DNA of 64,000 nt from Planctomycetota bacterium (GTDB taxonomy: Bacteria > Planctomycetota > Phycisphaerae > Phycisphaerales > SM1A02), in the NCBI GenBank assembly GCA_021414025.1, contig JAIOPG010000004.1, positions 186,001-250,000 of the forward strand. The letters run 5' to 3'. The stretch's first letter is position 1; each line of letters begins with the position of its first letter. Below, piece after piece: positions 45,271 through 54,586 of the stretch. Below the pieces are notes generated by a model, which made no database searches, was not told the DNA's origin, and saw nothing but the letters and a program-made list of their open reading frames with translations. The position numbers and the translations under genes were made by a program.

Positions 45271-46026
45271 ATGAGTCACCCACTCATCGAGATTCGAGGG
45301 CTCACCAAGATCTACCGGGTTGGCGTCGAAATCATCCACGCGCTGCGCGGAGTGGACTTCGACCTGCACCAGGGGGAGATGGTCGCGATCATGGGCGCCT
45401 CCGGCAGCGGCAAGAGCACCCTGATGAACACGCTGGGCTGCCTGGATCAGCCGACCGGCGGCACCTACCGCCTCGGCGGGCGCCTGGTGAGCGACCTGGA
45501 CTCCAACGAGCTCGCCGCGGTGCGCAACAAGGAGATCGGCTTCGTCTTCCAGAGCTTCGAGCTGCTGCCGCGGCTGTCGGCGCTGGAGAACGTCGAGCTG
45601 CCGCTGCTCTATGCGCAGGGCGAGGGCTGGGGCTGGCGCAAGCGCCGCCGGCAGATCGCCAAGGACGTGCTTGACCGCGTCGGCCTGGCCGACCGCATGG
45701 ACCACCGTCCGAGCCAGCTCTCCGGCGGCCAGAAGCAGCGCGTGGCCATCGCCCGCGCCATCCTGACCAACCCGAAAATTCTGATGGCCGACGAGCCGAC
45801 GGGCAACCTGGACACCGTCACCACCCTGGAGATCCTTGAGCTCTTCGAGAAGATCCACCGCGACGGCCAGACCGTGGTGATGGTGACGCACGAAATCGAC
45901 GTCGCCGCGCACTGCGAGCGCGTGCTGCGGCTGCGCGACGGGCTGATCCTGAGCGATCTTCCCGCTGAGCAAGACGAGGCCGTGGGGCCGCTGGCCAAGG
46001 CCCGGAGGCTCACCGTCGCATGCTGA
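45271..46026 (+). CDS. ABC transporter ATP-binding protein, MacB/LolD type
   Basis: The 251-residue ATPase has Walker A GASGSGKST near residue 42, the Q-loop, the signature LSGGQKQRVAIARAIL near residue 151 and Walker B ILMADEPTGNLD near residue 171. The sequence belongs to the LolD/MacB/FtsE clade that pairs with FtsX-like permeases. It energises the permease encoded next, with which it overlaps by seven bases. The adaptor gene lies five bases upstream. The C-terminal 25 residues extend past the usual domain end. Confidence 0.93.
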   Translation: MSHPLIEIRGLTKIYRVGVEIIHALRGVDFDLHQGEMVAIMGASGSGKSTLMNTLGCLDQPTGGTYRLGGRLVSDLDSNELAAVRNKEIGFVFQSFELLPRLSALENVELPLLYAQGEGWGWRKRRRQIAKDVLDRVGLADRMDHRPSQLSGGQKQRVAIARAILTNPKILMADEPTGNLDTVTTLEILELFEKIHRDGQTVVMVTHEIDVAAHCERVLRLRDGLILSDLPAEQDEAVGPLAKARRLTVAC

Positions 46027-47261
46027 GCCCGCTCTTCTATTTCGAAAGCATTCTGCTGGCCTTCCGCCAGATCTGGGCCAACAAGATGCGCAGCGCGCTG
46101 ACGGCGCTGGGCATCATCGTGGGCGTGGCCAGCACCACCGCGGTCATCGCGGCGCTCACCGGCATGAAGACCCAGGTGCTCAAGGAGTTCGAGACCTTCG
46201 GCGCGGCGCGACTCTATGTGTGGCCGAGCCGGCCGGAGAACGCTCCGCGCAACAAGTATCCCTGGGAAAAAGTGCGCTTGAAGGCCCGGGAAGCCCAGGC
46301 CATCGCGGATCAGTGCCGCAGCGTGAAATGCGTGACTCCCATCAGCGAGACCAGCCTGAGCGTGCAGAGCCTCAACGAAACGCTCGAGGGTGTGTCCATC
46401 ACGGGCATGTGGCCCGCATGGCACCAGACCGAAAACCGGCAGGTGATCATGGGGCGGCCCTTCAGCGCCGCCGACATCGACAACGCCCGGCAGGTCTGCA
46501 TGGTGAACGAGCTGGGGATCCGCGACCTGAAGCTGCCCAACGACCCGGTGGGGGAGCATCTGATCATTGGCGGCCGGCGCTTCCTGATCGTGGGTGTGGT
46601 CGAGACCATCACCGAGCGCATGACCGGCTTCAGCACCATCAGTGCCGAGCTCTTCATCCCTTTTCCGATGATGGAGAAGTTCCAGGATCGCGACTACTTC
46701 ATGCAGATCGTGGCCATGGCCAACAGCCCCGCGGACGCCGACGATGCCAAGATGGAGATCACCCGCGTGATGAAGAAGATCCGCCAGCTGGGGCCCGACG
46801 ATCCCGAGACCTTCCGCGTGCAGGCCATCGACCAGTTCATCAACCAGTTCAAGAGCATCGCCAGCGGCATCACCGCGGTGGCGGGCGGCATCGTGGCCAT
46901 CAGCCTGCTGGTGGGCGGCATCGGCATCATGAACATCATGCTGGTGAGCGTGAGCGAGCGGACCCGCGAAATCGGACTGCGCAAGGCGGTCGGCGCCACA
47001 CCGTCGGCGATCCTGCTGCAGTTCCTGCTGGAGGCGGTCACGCTCTGCCTGGTCGGCGGCATGGTCGGCGTGATGATCGGGCAGAGTTTCGCCATGCTGT
47101 TGCGAGTGTTTCTCGGCACCTATCTCAAGGAAGCCAGCGTTCCGGGCTGGGCGATCGCCTTGGCGTTTCTTTTCAGCGCGATCGTCGGCGTGGTCTTCGG
47201 CATGTTCCCCGCGATCAAGGCTTCGCGCCTGGATCCCATCGAGGCGCTGCGGCATGATTGA
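46020..47261 (+). CDS. ABC transporter permease, MacB/FtsX type
   Basis: This 413-residue permease has the MacB arrangement. A first helix (FRQIWANKMRSALTALGIIV) precedes a large periplasmic domain (about residues 45-275). Three C-terminal helices follow: AVAGGIVAISLLVGGIGIMN, then GMVGVMIGQSFAM and AIALAFLFSAIVGVVFGMFP. The segment VSERTREIGLRKAVGA between helices is the family signature. It moves a substrate from the periplasm to the TolC duct by a mechanical movement. The ATPase is a separate gene, unlike E. coli MacB, where it is fused. The start overlaps the ATPase gene by seven bases. Confidence 0.92.
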   Translation: MLSPLFYFESILLAFRQIWANKMRSALTALGIIVGVASTTAVIAALTGMKTQVLKEFETFGAARLYVWPSRPENAPRNKYPWEKVRLKAREAQAIADQCRSVKCVTPISETSLSVQSLNETLEGVSITGMWPAWHQTENRQVIMGRPFSAADIDNARQVCMVNELGIRDLKLPNDPVGEHLIIGGRRFLIVGVVETITERMTGFSTISAELFIPFPMMEKFQDRDYFMQIVAMANSPADADDAKMEITRVMKKIRQLGPDDPETFRVQAIDQFINQFKSIASGITAVAGGIVAISLLVGGIGIMNIMLVSVSERTREIGLRKAVGATPSAILLQFLLEAVTLCLVGGMVGVMIGQSFAMLLRVFLGTYLKEASVPGWAIALAFLFSAIVGVVFGMFPAIKASRLDPIEALRHD

Positions 47262-49254
47262 CGCGTCGCGCATCGCACGAACGACCGGCCTGATCCTGTG
47301 CGCCGCGCTGTGCGGCTGCCAGAACGAGCTCTTTCAGGACGCCGAGACGCCCTACACCGCGCCGGCGAAGCGGCTGCACGAGGTCGGCACCTTCAATCCG
47401 GTGAAGGCGGCGTCGCAGCCGCCGGAGACCCTCAAGGAAATCGAGAAGAGCCTCTCGGCGGACAAGCTGCCCAAGCAGGAGGATCGGCCGACGCGCGAGC
47501 TGACCCTGGCGGAGTGCCGCTCGGCGGCGCTGCAGCGCAACCTGGACTTGAAGGTGCAGCTCTACAACCCGGCGATCGCGCGCTCGCAGGTGAGCCAGGA
47601 GGAGGCCAAGTTCGAGGCCGCCATCACCGCCAACTGGCAGAAGCAGTCGTCGAATCTGGTCGGCAACGACCCCACCACCGGGAACCTGGCCACGGACAAC
47701 TTCACCACCGGACTGAATTTTCCGCTGGCCACCGGCGGCACCTTCACCGCCTCGGCGCTCTCCACGGAGAACACGCCCACGGTCGCCGCGGCGACGGGCA
47801 CGGACAACTGGCAGAGCGGCATGGCCTTCTCGATCAGCCAGCCGCTGCTGCAGGGTGCCGGCGTGGAGGCCAACACCGCCAGCATCCGCGTGGCCAAGCT
47901 CAACAGCCAGATCGCCGACGCGCGGACCAAGCTCGAATCGATCCGGCTGCTGGCCAACGTTGACAAGACCTACTGGAACGTCTACGCGGCGTCGCGCGAG
48001 CTGGACGTGCGCCTCAACCAGTACAAGCTGGCGCTGGCCCAGCTGGAGCGGGCGCGGCGGCGCGTGAACGCCGGTGACGCGGCCCAGATCGAGGTCATCC
48101 GCGCCGAGAGCGGCCTGGGCAGCACGATCGAGAACATCATCATCGCGGACAACCTGCTGCGCCTGCGGCAGCGCGACCTCAAGCGCCTGATCAATGACCC
48201 CGAGCTGAACATGGACACGCCGATCTATGTGATCACAGTCACCGAGCCGAGGCCGCTGGGTCTGAAGTTCGACCCGGAGAAGCTGGCCCAGCAGGCGGTG
48301 GAGAATCGCATGGAGATGCTGGAGCTGGAGCTGCAGCTGGCGGTCGACGCCACCAATCTGGGGCTGGCCCGCAACGCGGCGCTGCCACTCTTCACCGTGG
48401 CCTACCAGTACAACATCCAGGGAACCAACGACGACTTCGCCAAGAGCTGGAACATCGGCAACGACGATGGCTTCACGGCCTCCGCCAACGCCAACATTCC
48501 GCTGGGCAACGAGGCCGCCAAGAACCGGGTTCAGCAGGCGATTTTGACCCGTCTGCAGCGACTGGCCACGCGCGATCTGCGCCGCCAGACGATCCGCCAG
48601 GAGCTTTTCAACGCCATGGACAATCTGCAGAACTCCTGGCGGCGCATCCTGGCGGCGCGCCTGGAGACGGCGCTGGCGGGCCGGACCTATGAGGCGGAAA
48701 AGCGCCAGTTCGACCTGGGCATTCGCACCAGCACCGACGTGCTCATCGCGGCGAACCAGCTGGGCGACGCGCAAAGCAAGGAAGTGACGGCGCTGGCGGG
48801 ATGGCAGATCTCGCTGGTCGACCTGGCCTTCGCCACCGGAACTCAGCTGGGCCAGGCGCAAATCGACTGGACCGCCGAGCTCAAGGTGCCCAGCGCCACC
48901 GAGGCGACCACGGGCTGGGGCGCCTGGGGCGTCAACGTCGGCTACGAGGAGGGCAACCAGCCCAACGACACCACCGGCTCCGCGCTGAAGAAGACCGATA
49001 CCAAGCCCTTCGAGATGCCGGAACTCGGCCCTCCGGTCGAGCCCATCGCCGGGCTCAAAACGCCGCTGCCCAATGCGGTGCCCAAGATGGATCCGACATC
49101 GGTGGATCCCGCCAATCCCGCGGCGATCTCGCCCGCTCCGCCCATGCCGTCGACGGGCGTGCCGGCGCCGCAGACTCCACCGGTGGAGCCGAAGCCATCG
49201 CCCGAGCCGTCGGGGGCGCCTGCCGGGGCGAATCCTTCCATAATTTCCGATTGA
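47254..49254 (+). CDS. TolC-family outer-membrane efflux lipoprotein with long Pro-rich tail
   Basis: The 666-residue protein has a lipoprotein signal ending in the lipobox ALCGC, so C22 would be lipidated. Two outer-membrane-efflux (OEP) repeats follow, at roughly residues 85-290 and 330-545. They include TLAECRSAALQRNLDLKVQL and RLNQYKLALAQLERARRRVN. The C-terminal about 95 residues are rich in Pro, Ala and Ser and are not part of TolC. It completes the adaptor-ATPase-permease-channel set and overlaps the permease gene by eight bases. The exported substrate is unknown. Candidates include hydrophobic compounds or the secreted proteins encoded upstream; neither is demonstrated. Confidence 0.88.
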   Translation: MIDASRIARTTGLILCAALCGCQNELFQDAETPYTAPAKRLHEVGTFNPVKAASQPPETLKEIEKSLSADKLPKQEDRPTRELTLAECRSAALQRNLDLKVQLYNPAIARSQVSQEEAKFEAAITANWQKQSSNLVGNDPTTGNLATDNFTTGLNFPLATGGTFTASALSTENTPTVAAATGTDNWQSGMAFSISQPLLQGAGVEANTASIRVAKLNSQIADARTKLESIRLLANVDKTYWNVYAASRELDVRLNQYKLALAQLERARRRVNAGDAAQIEVIRAESGLGSTIENIIIADNLLRLRQRDLKRLINDPELNMDTPIYVITVTEPRPLGLKFDPEKLAQQAVENRMEMLELELQLAVDATNLGLARNAALPLFTVAYQYNIQGTNDDFAKSWNIGNDDGFTASANANIPLGNEAAKNRVQQAILTRLQRLATRDLRRQTIRQELFNAMDNLQNSWRRILAARLETALAGRTYEAEKRQFDLGIRTSTDVLIAANQLGDAQSKEVTALAGWQISLVDLAFATGTQLGQAQIDWTAELKVPSATEATTGWGAWGVNVGYEEGNQPNDTTGSALKKTDTKPFEMPELGPPVEPIAGLKTPLPNAVPKMDPTSVDPANPAAISPAPPMPSTGVPAPQTPPVEPKPSPEPSGAPAGANPSIISD

Positions 49255-49270
49255 GCGGCAGAGCCCCGGC

Positions 49271-49525
49271 TCACACCAGCGTGTGCTGGGCCAGGTCGAT
49301 CTGCTCGCGCATCCAGTCGCGCAGGCGATTTTCCGCGGCCAGCACCGAGGCGGGCTCGCGCGACAGCACGGCCGCGGTCTCATGCCGGGTCAGTTCGTCG
49401 CCCCATCGCAGCAACAGGACGCGCCGATCAAATTTGGTGAGGGAACCAACCGCCATTCTCAGAGTTCGGTACGGATGCTCTGTGGCGTCATGTCCAGCGA
49501 AGCCTTCCTTGGCCTCAGTGCCCAT
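49271..49525 (-). CDS. Small protein resembling sigma-70 region 4
   Basis: The 84-residue protein (ATG 49525) resembles the fourth region of sigma-70 family proteins, which holds the -35-binding helix-turn-helix. The segment SLTKFDRRVLLLRWGDELTR corresponds to the first helices, and HETAAVLSREPASVLAAENR to the helix-turn-helix. It lacks regions 2 and 3. It could be a transcription regulator or a remnant of a sigma factor. Confidence in the gene itself is moderate. It lies 66 bases downstream of the HD-GYP gene on the same strand and converges with the TolC-family gene. Confidence 0.5.
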   Translation of the reverse strand: MGTEAKEGFAGHDATEHPYRTLRMAVGSLTKFDRRVLLLRWGDELTRHETAAVLSREPASVLAAENRLRDWMREQIDLAQHTLV

Positions 49526-49591
49526 GCCGGAATTGTGCCACCGCCGCGGCGCGGGCACAAGGGGGGAAGCGCTTTCCCGGAAAAATATTTT

Positions 49592-50695
49592 TCAGGCGGC
49601 GAGCACGGGCTCGCGGTCGATCAGGCCCACGAAGGTGTGGGCGATCTTCGGGTCAAACTGCCGGCCGGCGCCGTTCTGGACCTCCAGCAGCGCCGCCTCG
49701 ATCGACATCGAGTCGCAGTAGGGGCGGTTGCGGCGCATGGCGTCGAAGCTGTCCACCACCGACATGATCCGCGCCAGCACGGGAATCTTCTCCCCGGCCA
49801 GTCCGTGGGGATAGCCGGCGCCATCCCATCGTTCGTGGTGCCAAAGCACCGCGGGCACCGTGCGCTCCAGCCCGCCCAGGCCGGAAACGATCTGCTTGCC
49901 CATCTCCGGATGCATGTTCACCAGGGCCCGTTCCTCCAGGGTCAGGGCGCCGCGCTTCTGGAGAATGGAAGTGGGGATGCCGATCTTGCCGACGTCATGC
50001 AGAAGCCCGGCCACGCGCGCCGTTTCCTGATCCGTCGGGTTCAGGCGGCAGGTCGTGGCCAGGCGGAGTGCGAGATTCGCGGTCCGCTCGCTGTGGCCGC
50101 GGATGGACTGGTCCGCGGTCTCGACCGCGCGAAGCAGGGCTTCGATGGTCGGGATCGCGGACATGGTTCGAAGAGCCGCCGGGCGCACCAGCGATACCAT
50201 GGCGCTGAGCCGGGGAATTTCCTGGCGCAGGATCGCCGGCTCGCGGCGCAGCAGGTCGCGGGTCAGCTCGAAGTCGACGCCGGAAGACTGGCAGAGGGCC
50301 TGGAACGATCCATGCTGGCCGATCGCGTCCCGGGTGATGGCCACCACCAGCCCGCGCGAAACGCCGTCGGAGCGCACCTTGACTCCCGCCGGCAGCACCC
50401 AGCATCCGGGGATGGCTTCGATGGAGGCGACGCAGCCGTTGGCGTTCCATTGCGTGATGACCTGGTCGACGGCGCGGCGCATCCAGGCGCTGCCCGAGGT
50501 GAGTCGGGTCAGCCATTCGTCGGCGGTGGAGAAGCGGAGGCAACTGGGTTCGGCCTGGGCCCAGATCAGGCCCGCCTTGCGGAGCCGGTGGGCGAGTCTC
50601 TCGAATCGTTCCCCGACGCGGTCGCTGGCGGAGGGGGCTTCAATGTGTGCGTCGAGTGAGAACACATTCGCATCCAAAGTCGATTCGACGAGCAT
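49592..50695 (-). CDS. HD-GYP domain protein, probable cyclic-di-GMP phosphodiesterase
   Basis: The 367-residue protein has a C-terminal HD-GYP domain with HD at 233-234 (GLLHDVGKIGIP) and HHERWDGAGYPHGL at 286-299. These match the metal site and GYP signature of cyclic-di-GMP phosphodiesterases. The N-terminal about 170 residues have no recognised receiver or GAF domain and may be a sensor of unknown type. CGGAGA lies ahead of the ATG at 50695. Cyclic-di-GMP signalling in this organism is inferred from this single gene. Divergent from the DUF1015 gene across 238 bases. Confidence 0.85.
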   Translation of the reverse strand: MLVESTLDANVFSLDAHIEAPSASDRVGERFERLAHRLRKAGLIWAQAEPSCLRFSTADEWLTRLTSGSAWMRRAVDQVITQWNANGCVASIEAIPGCWVLPAGVKVRSDGVSRGLVVAITRDAIGQHGSFQALCQSSGVDFELTRDLLRREPAILRQEIPRLSAMVSLVRPAALRTMSAIPTIEALLRAVETADQSIRGHSERTANLALRLATTCRLNPTDQETARVAGLLHDVGKIGIPTSILQKRGALTLEERALVNMHPEMGKQIVSGLGGLERTVPAVLWHHERWDGAGYPHGLAGEKIPVLARIMSVVDSFDAMRRNRPYCDSMSIEAALLEVQNGAGRQFDPKIAHTFVGLIDREPVLAA

Positions 50696-50933
50696 GGGGG
50701 TACTTCTCCGAAGTGGTTCAAGCTGAGACTGTCTTCACAAGACAATTCCATGGGGAAGGTCGGTTATAAAAACTTCACGCTGAAGTCACATTGGTGTTTT
50801 CGAGAGCAAAGGGTCACACCCCGTCCGCATAGACCGATCAGACGGAACCGGCGCGGCGCCTTCGGGCAGTCCATAATTTCGCCTCCACGGTCACCGGAAG
50901 CGGCGGCTACCATCCCCGCCAGGATCGTCTTTC

Positions 50934-52124
50934 GTGTTCAGAATTCACCAATTCGCAGCCTTTCGACCCATCCCGGCCAAGTCCGCGGACATCTCCTGTG
51001 AGCCCGGCGGCCGGCTTTCCCTGGCGGAAGCCATGCGCCGGCTGGAGGAGGTGCCCAACACCTGGCTGCCGGCGGTTCGGGCGGACCTTCGGCAGAAGCT
51101 CGGCGATCCCCACGCCGGCGTGAAGCAGTTTGAGCGGCTCAAGGCCAGCAAGTGGCTCGTCCAGGATCCGCTCCCGCAGATGTACGTCTACCGGCAAGTC
51201 CGCGGTGAGAAGAAGTCGGTCGCCCTGATCGCGGCCATGGATCTCTCCGAGAATTTCCTCAAGGGGATTCTGCGCCTTCAGGCCGGCGACGCCGCCAAGG
51301 CACAGGAGACAAGTGAGCAGGATCGACAGCTTGGCGCCCACGCCGAGATTCCGCTCTTTGCATTCATGGACCAGGAGGAGCTTGGAAGCGCGATCCGAGG
51401 CAGCACCATCGAGAGGCCGCTCGCCCACTTCCTGGGCAAGGATGGCGCGACGCACACGATCTGGGCCTGCCGTGAGACGGCGCTGGTGACGAAGCTGGTG
51501 AACGATCTGAAGTCGCTGGTGGCGGTGAACGGAGACGAATTGTATTCAGCAGAGGGCGCCTCGCCCGGACGACCGCCGGCCCGAGCCATGGCCCTGGTGG
51601 AGTTCGAGCACATTTCCATCCACGCATCGCATCTCATCGTGCAGGGAGGCGACGAAGCGGCGCTGGAGAAAAAACTTGCCGAGCTGCTTGAGTCAGGATG
51701 CGCAAAGAATCCGGAAAATCCGGGCATGCCACCGGCGGGATTTTTCGACGCCTACCTGCGCGGCACCGCGGCAACTTCCGGCAAGGGCTCCTGGATCCGC
51801 TGCCGGATCCCGCCCGCCAAGCCGGGGCATTCCCCGGCGGCCAACTGGGAGCGGACGCGCTTCGAACGTGGAGTGCTCGAACCTTTGCTGTCTGCGGGAA
51901 ATCAGGTCAATTCCCCCCGGAAATGCTCGGTCAGCGCCACCATCAGCCCCACGGCACTGGCCCAGATGGTGGACTCGGGCGAGGCCGCCGCAGCCTTCGT
52001 CTTCGCCATTCCATCGATGGAGGATCTCCTGGAGATCGCCCGGGGCGGCGAAGGCGTGCCCCACGGCGCCATCACGGTCGACCTGGCCGTGCCCAGCGGA
52101 CTTTTCATTCAACCGATCGAGTGA
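50934..52124 (+). CDS. DUF1015 family protein beside serine synthesis genes
   Basis: The 396-residue protein begins MFRIHQFAAFRPIPAKSADI, resembling the DUF1015 N-terminus. It contains PQMYVYRQVRGEKKSVALIA near residue 81, where family members have YVYRQ and the following G-rich segment. DUF1015 members often sit next to serA and serC, and some relatives are related to ParB/SbnI-type kinases that act on serine. An activity here is not established. The GTG start at 50934 is supported by AGGA upstream. It precedes serA by 21 bases, so co-transcription is likely. Confidence 0.7.
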   Translation: MFRIHQFAAFRPIPAKSADISCEPGGRLSLAEAMRRLEEVPNTWLPAVRADLRQKLGDPHAGVKQFERLKASKWLVQDPLPQMYVYRQVRGEKKSVALIAAMDLSENFLKGILRLQAGDAAKAQETSEQDRQLGAHAEIPLFAFMDQEELGSAIRGSTIERPLAHFLGKDGATHTIWACRETALVTKLVNDLKSLVAVNGDELYSAEGASPGRPPARAMALVEFEHISIHASHLIVQGGDEAALEKKLAELLESGCAKNPENPGMPPAGFFDAYLRGTAATSGKGSWIRCRIPPAKPGHSPAANWERTRFERGVLEPLLSAGNQVNSPRKCSVSATISPTALAQMVDSGEAAAAFVFAIPSMEDLLEIARGGEGVPHGAITVDLAVPSGLFIQPIE

Positions 52125-52145
52125 ACGCGCCGATACACTTGGCGC

Positions 52146-53414
52146 ATGACCGTCTTTTCCCGCAGCAACTCGAATCCGAACTCCATTCCGCGCAGCACGG
52201 TGCGGGTGCTGGTCGCCGACGCCTTCGGCGATCATGGCGTCCGCGCGCTTCAGGACCTGGGCTGCGAAGTCCTCCACGAGCCCGATCTGGCCGCCAAGGA
52301 CCTGGCCAAGCGACTGGCGGACACCCAGAGTGAAGTGCTGGTGGTGCGCGAAACGTCCGTGAGCGCCGAGGCCATCGAGGCGAGCCCCAAGCTGGCGCTG
52401 GTGGTGCAGGCCGGCGCGGGCGTCGATGAAATTGACTTGGGTGCGGCGAGCCGGCGCGGTGTCTTCGTAGCCAACTGCCCTGGCCGCAACGCCAACGCCG
52501 TCGCCGAGCTGGCCTGGGCGCACATTCTCGCCTGCGACCGGCGCCTGCCCGACCAGGTGATCGAGATGCGCAAGGGACTCTGGAAGCGCAAGGAATTTCT
52601 GCAGGCGGCGGGGCTGCACGGTCGAACGCTCGGTGTGGTCGGTCTGGGCCAGGTGGGCATGGAGATCGCCCGGCGGGCCAAGGCTTTCGGCATGAGCGTG
52701 GTGGCGTGGAGCCGTCATCTCACCGAAGAGAAAGCCGACGCAGCGGGCGTGCACTTCTGCGCCAACATCGTCAATCTGGCCAAGCTGGCCGACGTGGTCA
52801 GCGTGAGCCTGGCCGTGAACGAGGAGACCGACGGGCTGATCGGCGAGAAATTCCTCAACGCCCTCAAGCCCAACTCGATTTTGGTGAATACCTCCAGCGG
52901 CCGCGTGATCGATGAGGCCGCGCTGGCGGCGGCGGTCAAGAGCCGCGGCATCCGCGCCGGTCTGGACGTTTTCGCCCATGAGCCGGAGAAGGACGACGAT
53001 CGTTTCGAGGAGCCGCTCGCCAAGATGGCGGGCGTCTATGGAACCTTTCACATCGGAGCCTCGACCACGCAGGCGGCCCTGGCGGTCGCGGCGGAGACGG
53101 TGCGGGTGATCCGCGAATGGCTGGAGAGCGGCTCGGCCCCCAACTGCGTCAACCGCGCCCGCTCGACGCCGGCGACCACGCTGCTTTCGGTGCGGCACCT
53201 GAACCGGCCCGGCGTGCTGGCGCATGTCTTCTACACATTGGGCCAGGCAGGCATCAACGCCGAGGAGATGGAGAACATCATCTACGAGGGAGGCGAGGCG
53301 GCGCTGGCCCGCATCCACCTGAACCAGACGCCGACCGAGGAGCAGATGAACACCATCCGCCGCAACGCCAACGTGCTCAGTGCCAGCATCGCATCGATCG
53401 CGAGCAAGCCGTGA
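52146..53414 (+). CDS. serA: D-3-phosphoglycerate dehydrogenase
   Basis: The 422-residue enzyme oxidises 3-phosphoglycerate to 3-phosphohydroxypyruvate with NAD+, the first step of serine synthesis. It has the NAD-binding GVVGLGQVGMEIARR near residue 162, the substrate residues NTSSGRVIDEAAL near residue 248 and the catalytic histidine in TFHIGAST near residue 300. The C-terminal about 90 residues form an ACT-like domain (HLNRPGVLAHVFYTLGQAGI), probably binding serine as feedback inhibitor. The N-terminal 20 residues are Ser/Asn-rich. It starts 21 bases after the DUF1015 gene and overlaps serC by four bases. Confidence 0.92.
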   Translation: MTVFSRSNSNPNSIPRSTVRVLVADAFGDHGVRALQDLGCEVLHEPDLAAKDLAKRLADTQSEVLVVRETSVSAEAIEASPKLALVVQAGAGVDEIDLGAASRRGVFVANCPGRNANAVAELAWAHILACDRRLPDQVIEMRKGLWKRKEFLQAAGLHGRTLGVVGLGQVGMEIARRAKAFGMSVVAWSRHLTEEKADAAGVHFCANIVNLAKLADVVSVSLAVNEETDGLIGEKFLNALKPNSILVNTSSGRVIDEAALAAAVKSRGIRAGLDVFAHEPEKDDDRFEEPLAKMAGVYGTFHIGASTTQAALAVAAETVRVIREWLESGSAPNCVNRARSTPATTLLSVRHLNRPGVLAHVFYTLGQAGINAEEMENIIYEGGEAALARIHLNQTPTEEQMNTIRRNANVLSASIASIASKP

Positions 53415-54553
53415 TCCATGCCACGCACACTGGTGCTCAGGCCGGCGCCGTGCGACCGCTGCCCGGCGGCCGCGTCTACAACTTTTCCGCGGGTCCCGCC
53501 GGCATGCCGCTGGAGGTTCTCGAGCAGTTGCGCTCCGATCTGATCGACCTTGAGCGCGGCGGCGCCGGCATCCTGGAGATTTCCCATCGCGGAACCTTGT
53601 TTGAAAAGGTCCTCGCTCAGAGCGAGGCGGCCTTCCGCAAGGTCGGCAACATCCCCGACGATTACGCGGTGCTCTTTCTTCCCGGAGGCGCGACGCAGCA
53701 ATTCGGCATGCTGCCGATGAATTTCCTGCCCGACGGCGGCAGCGCGGACTATCCGGACACGGGTGTGTGGGCCTCTAAGGCGATCGCGGACGCCAAGCTG
53801 GTCGGGCGCGTCAACGAAATCTGGAAGGGGAAAGAGTGCGGATATCGCCGCACGCCTCGGCCGGGTGAGCTCAAGACCACGCCGGGCTCGACCTACCTGC
53901 ACTACTGCTCCAACAACACCGTCTATGGAACGCGGTGGGTCGCGCCGCCCAAGCCCGCCGCCGGCGCCTGGCTGGCCCGCGACGCCAGCAGCGACATCTA
54001 CGCCGAGCCGCTGGACCTGACCGGCTGTTCTTTCCTCTACGCCTCCGCGCAGAAGAATCTTGGCCCCTCGGGCATGACCATGGTGGTGATGCACCGCGAC
54101 CTGGTGAAGGCGCCGGTGCGCACGCTGCCCAGCATGATGCGCTACGACGAACATGTGCACGCCGCCAGCCGGCTGAACACGCCGCCCACCTTCGGCATTC
54201 ATGCCGTCGGCGTGATGTGCGAGTGGATCCTCCGCCAGGGCGGGCTCGCGGAAATGGCCCGGCGCTCGCGGACCCGCTGCGACCTGGTGATGCGGGCCAT
54301 CAAGGATTCCAAGGGATTCTGGATCGCCAACGCCGAGCCCGAATGCCAGAGCCTGGTGAATGTTCTTTTCCACGCCGCCGATCCGAAGCACGAGGCCGCC
54401 TTCCTGGAGGAGGCGGCCGGAGCCGGGCTCGACGCGCTGGCCGGCCATCGCGCCACCGGCGGCATGCGCGCCAGCATGTACAACGCCATGCCCGTGGCGG
54501 GGGCCAAGGCGCTGGCCGACCTCATGGTCGACTTCGCGCGGCGGCACGGTTGA
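53411..54553 (+). CDS. serC: Phosphoserine aminotransferase
   Basis: The 380-residue PLP enzyme converts 3-phosphohydroxypyruvate and glutamate to phosphoserine. The pyridoxal-binding lysine is K215 in YASAQKNLGPSG, and the N-terminal YNFSAGPAGMP is diagnostic for SerC. The residue run NNTVYGTRWV near 168 and SMYNAMPVAGAKALADLM near the end also match. The GTG start at 53411 overlaps the serA stop. No serB is in the window, so the phosphatase step is elsewhere. A short gap precedes the transhydrogenase gene. Confidence 0.95.
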   Translation: MIHATHTGAQAGAVRPLPGGRVYNFSAGPAGMPLEVLEQLRSDLIDLERGGAGILEISHRGTLFEKVLAQSEAAFRKVGNIPDDYAVLFLPGGATQQFGMLPMNFLPDGGSADYPDTGVWASKAIADAKLVGRVNEIWKGKECGYRRTPRPGELKTTPGSTYLHYCSNNTVYGTRWVAPPKPAAGAWLARDASSDIYAEPLDLTGCSFLYASAQKNLGPSGMTMVVMHRDLVKAPVRTLPSMMRYDEHVHAASRLNTPPTFGIHAVGVMCEWILRQGGLAEMARRSRTRCDLVMRAIKDSKGFWIANAEPECQSLVNVLFHAADPKHEAAFLEEAAGAGLDALAGHRATGGMRASMYNAMPVAGAKALADLMVDFARRHG

Positions 54554-54586
54554 CCCCAATCGCAGCCGCTACTCTTCAGCCCATCC

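Noticed and set aside
53117-53410. Upstream extension of serC into serA
   Set aside because: The extra codons lie in the serA coding region, and the SerC fold starts just after the GTG at 53411.
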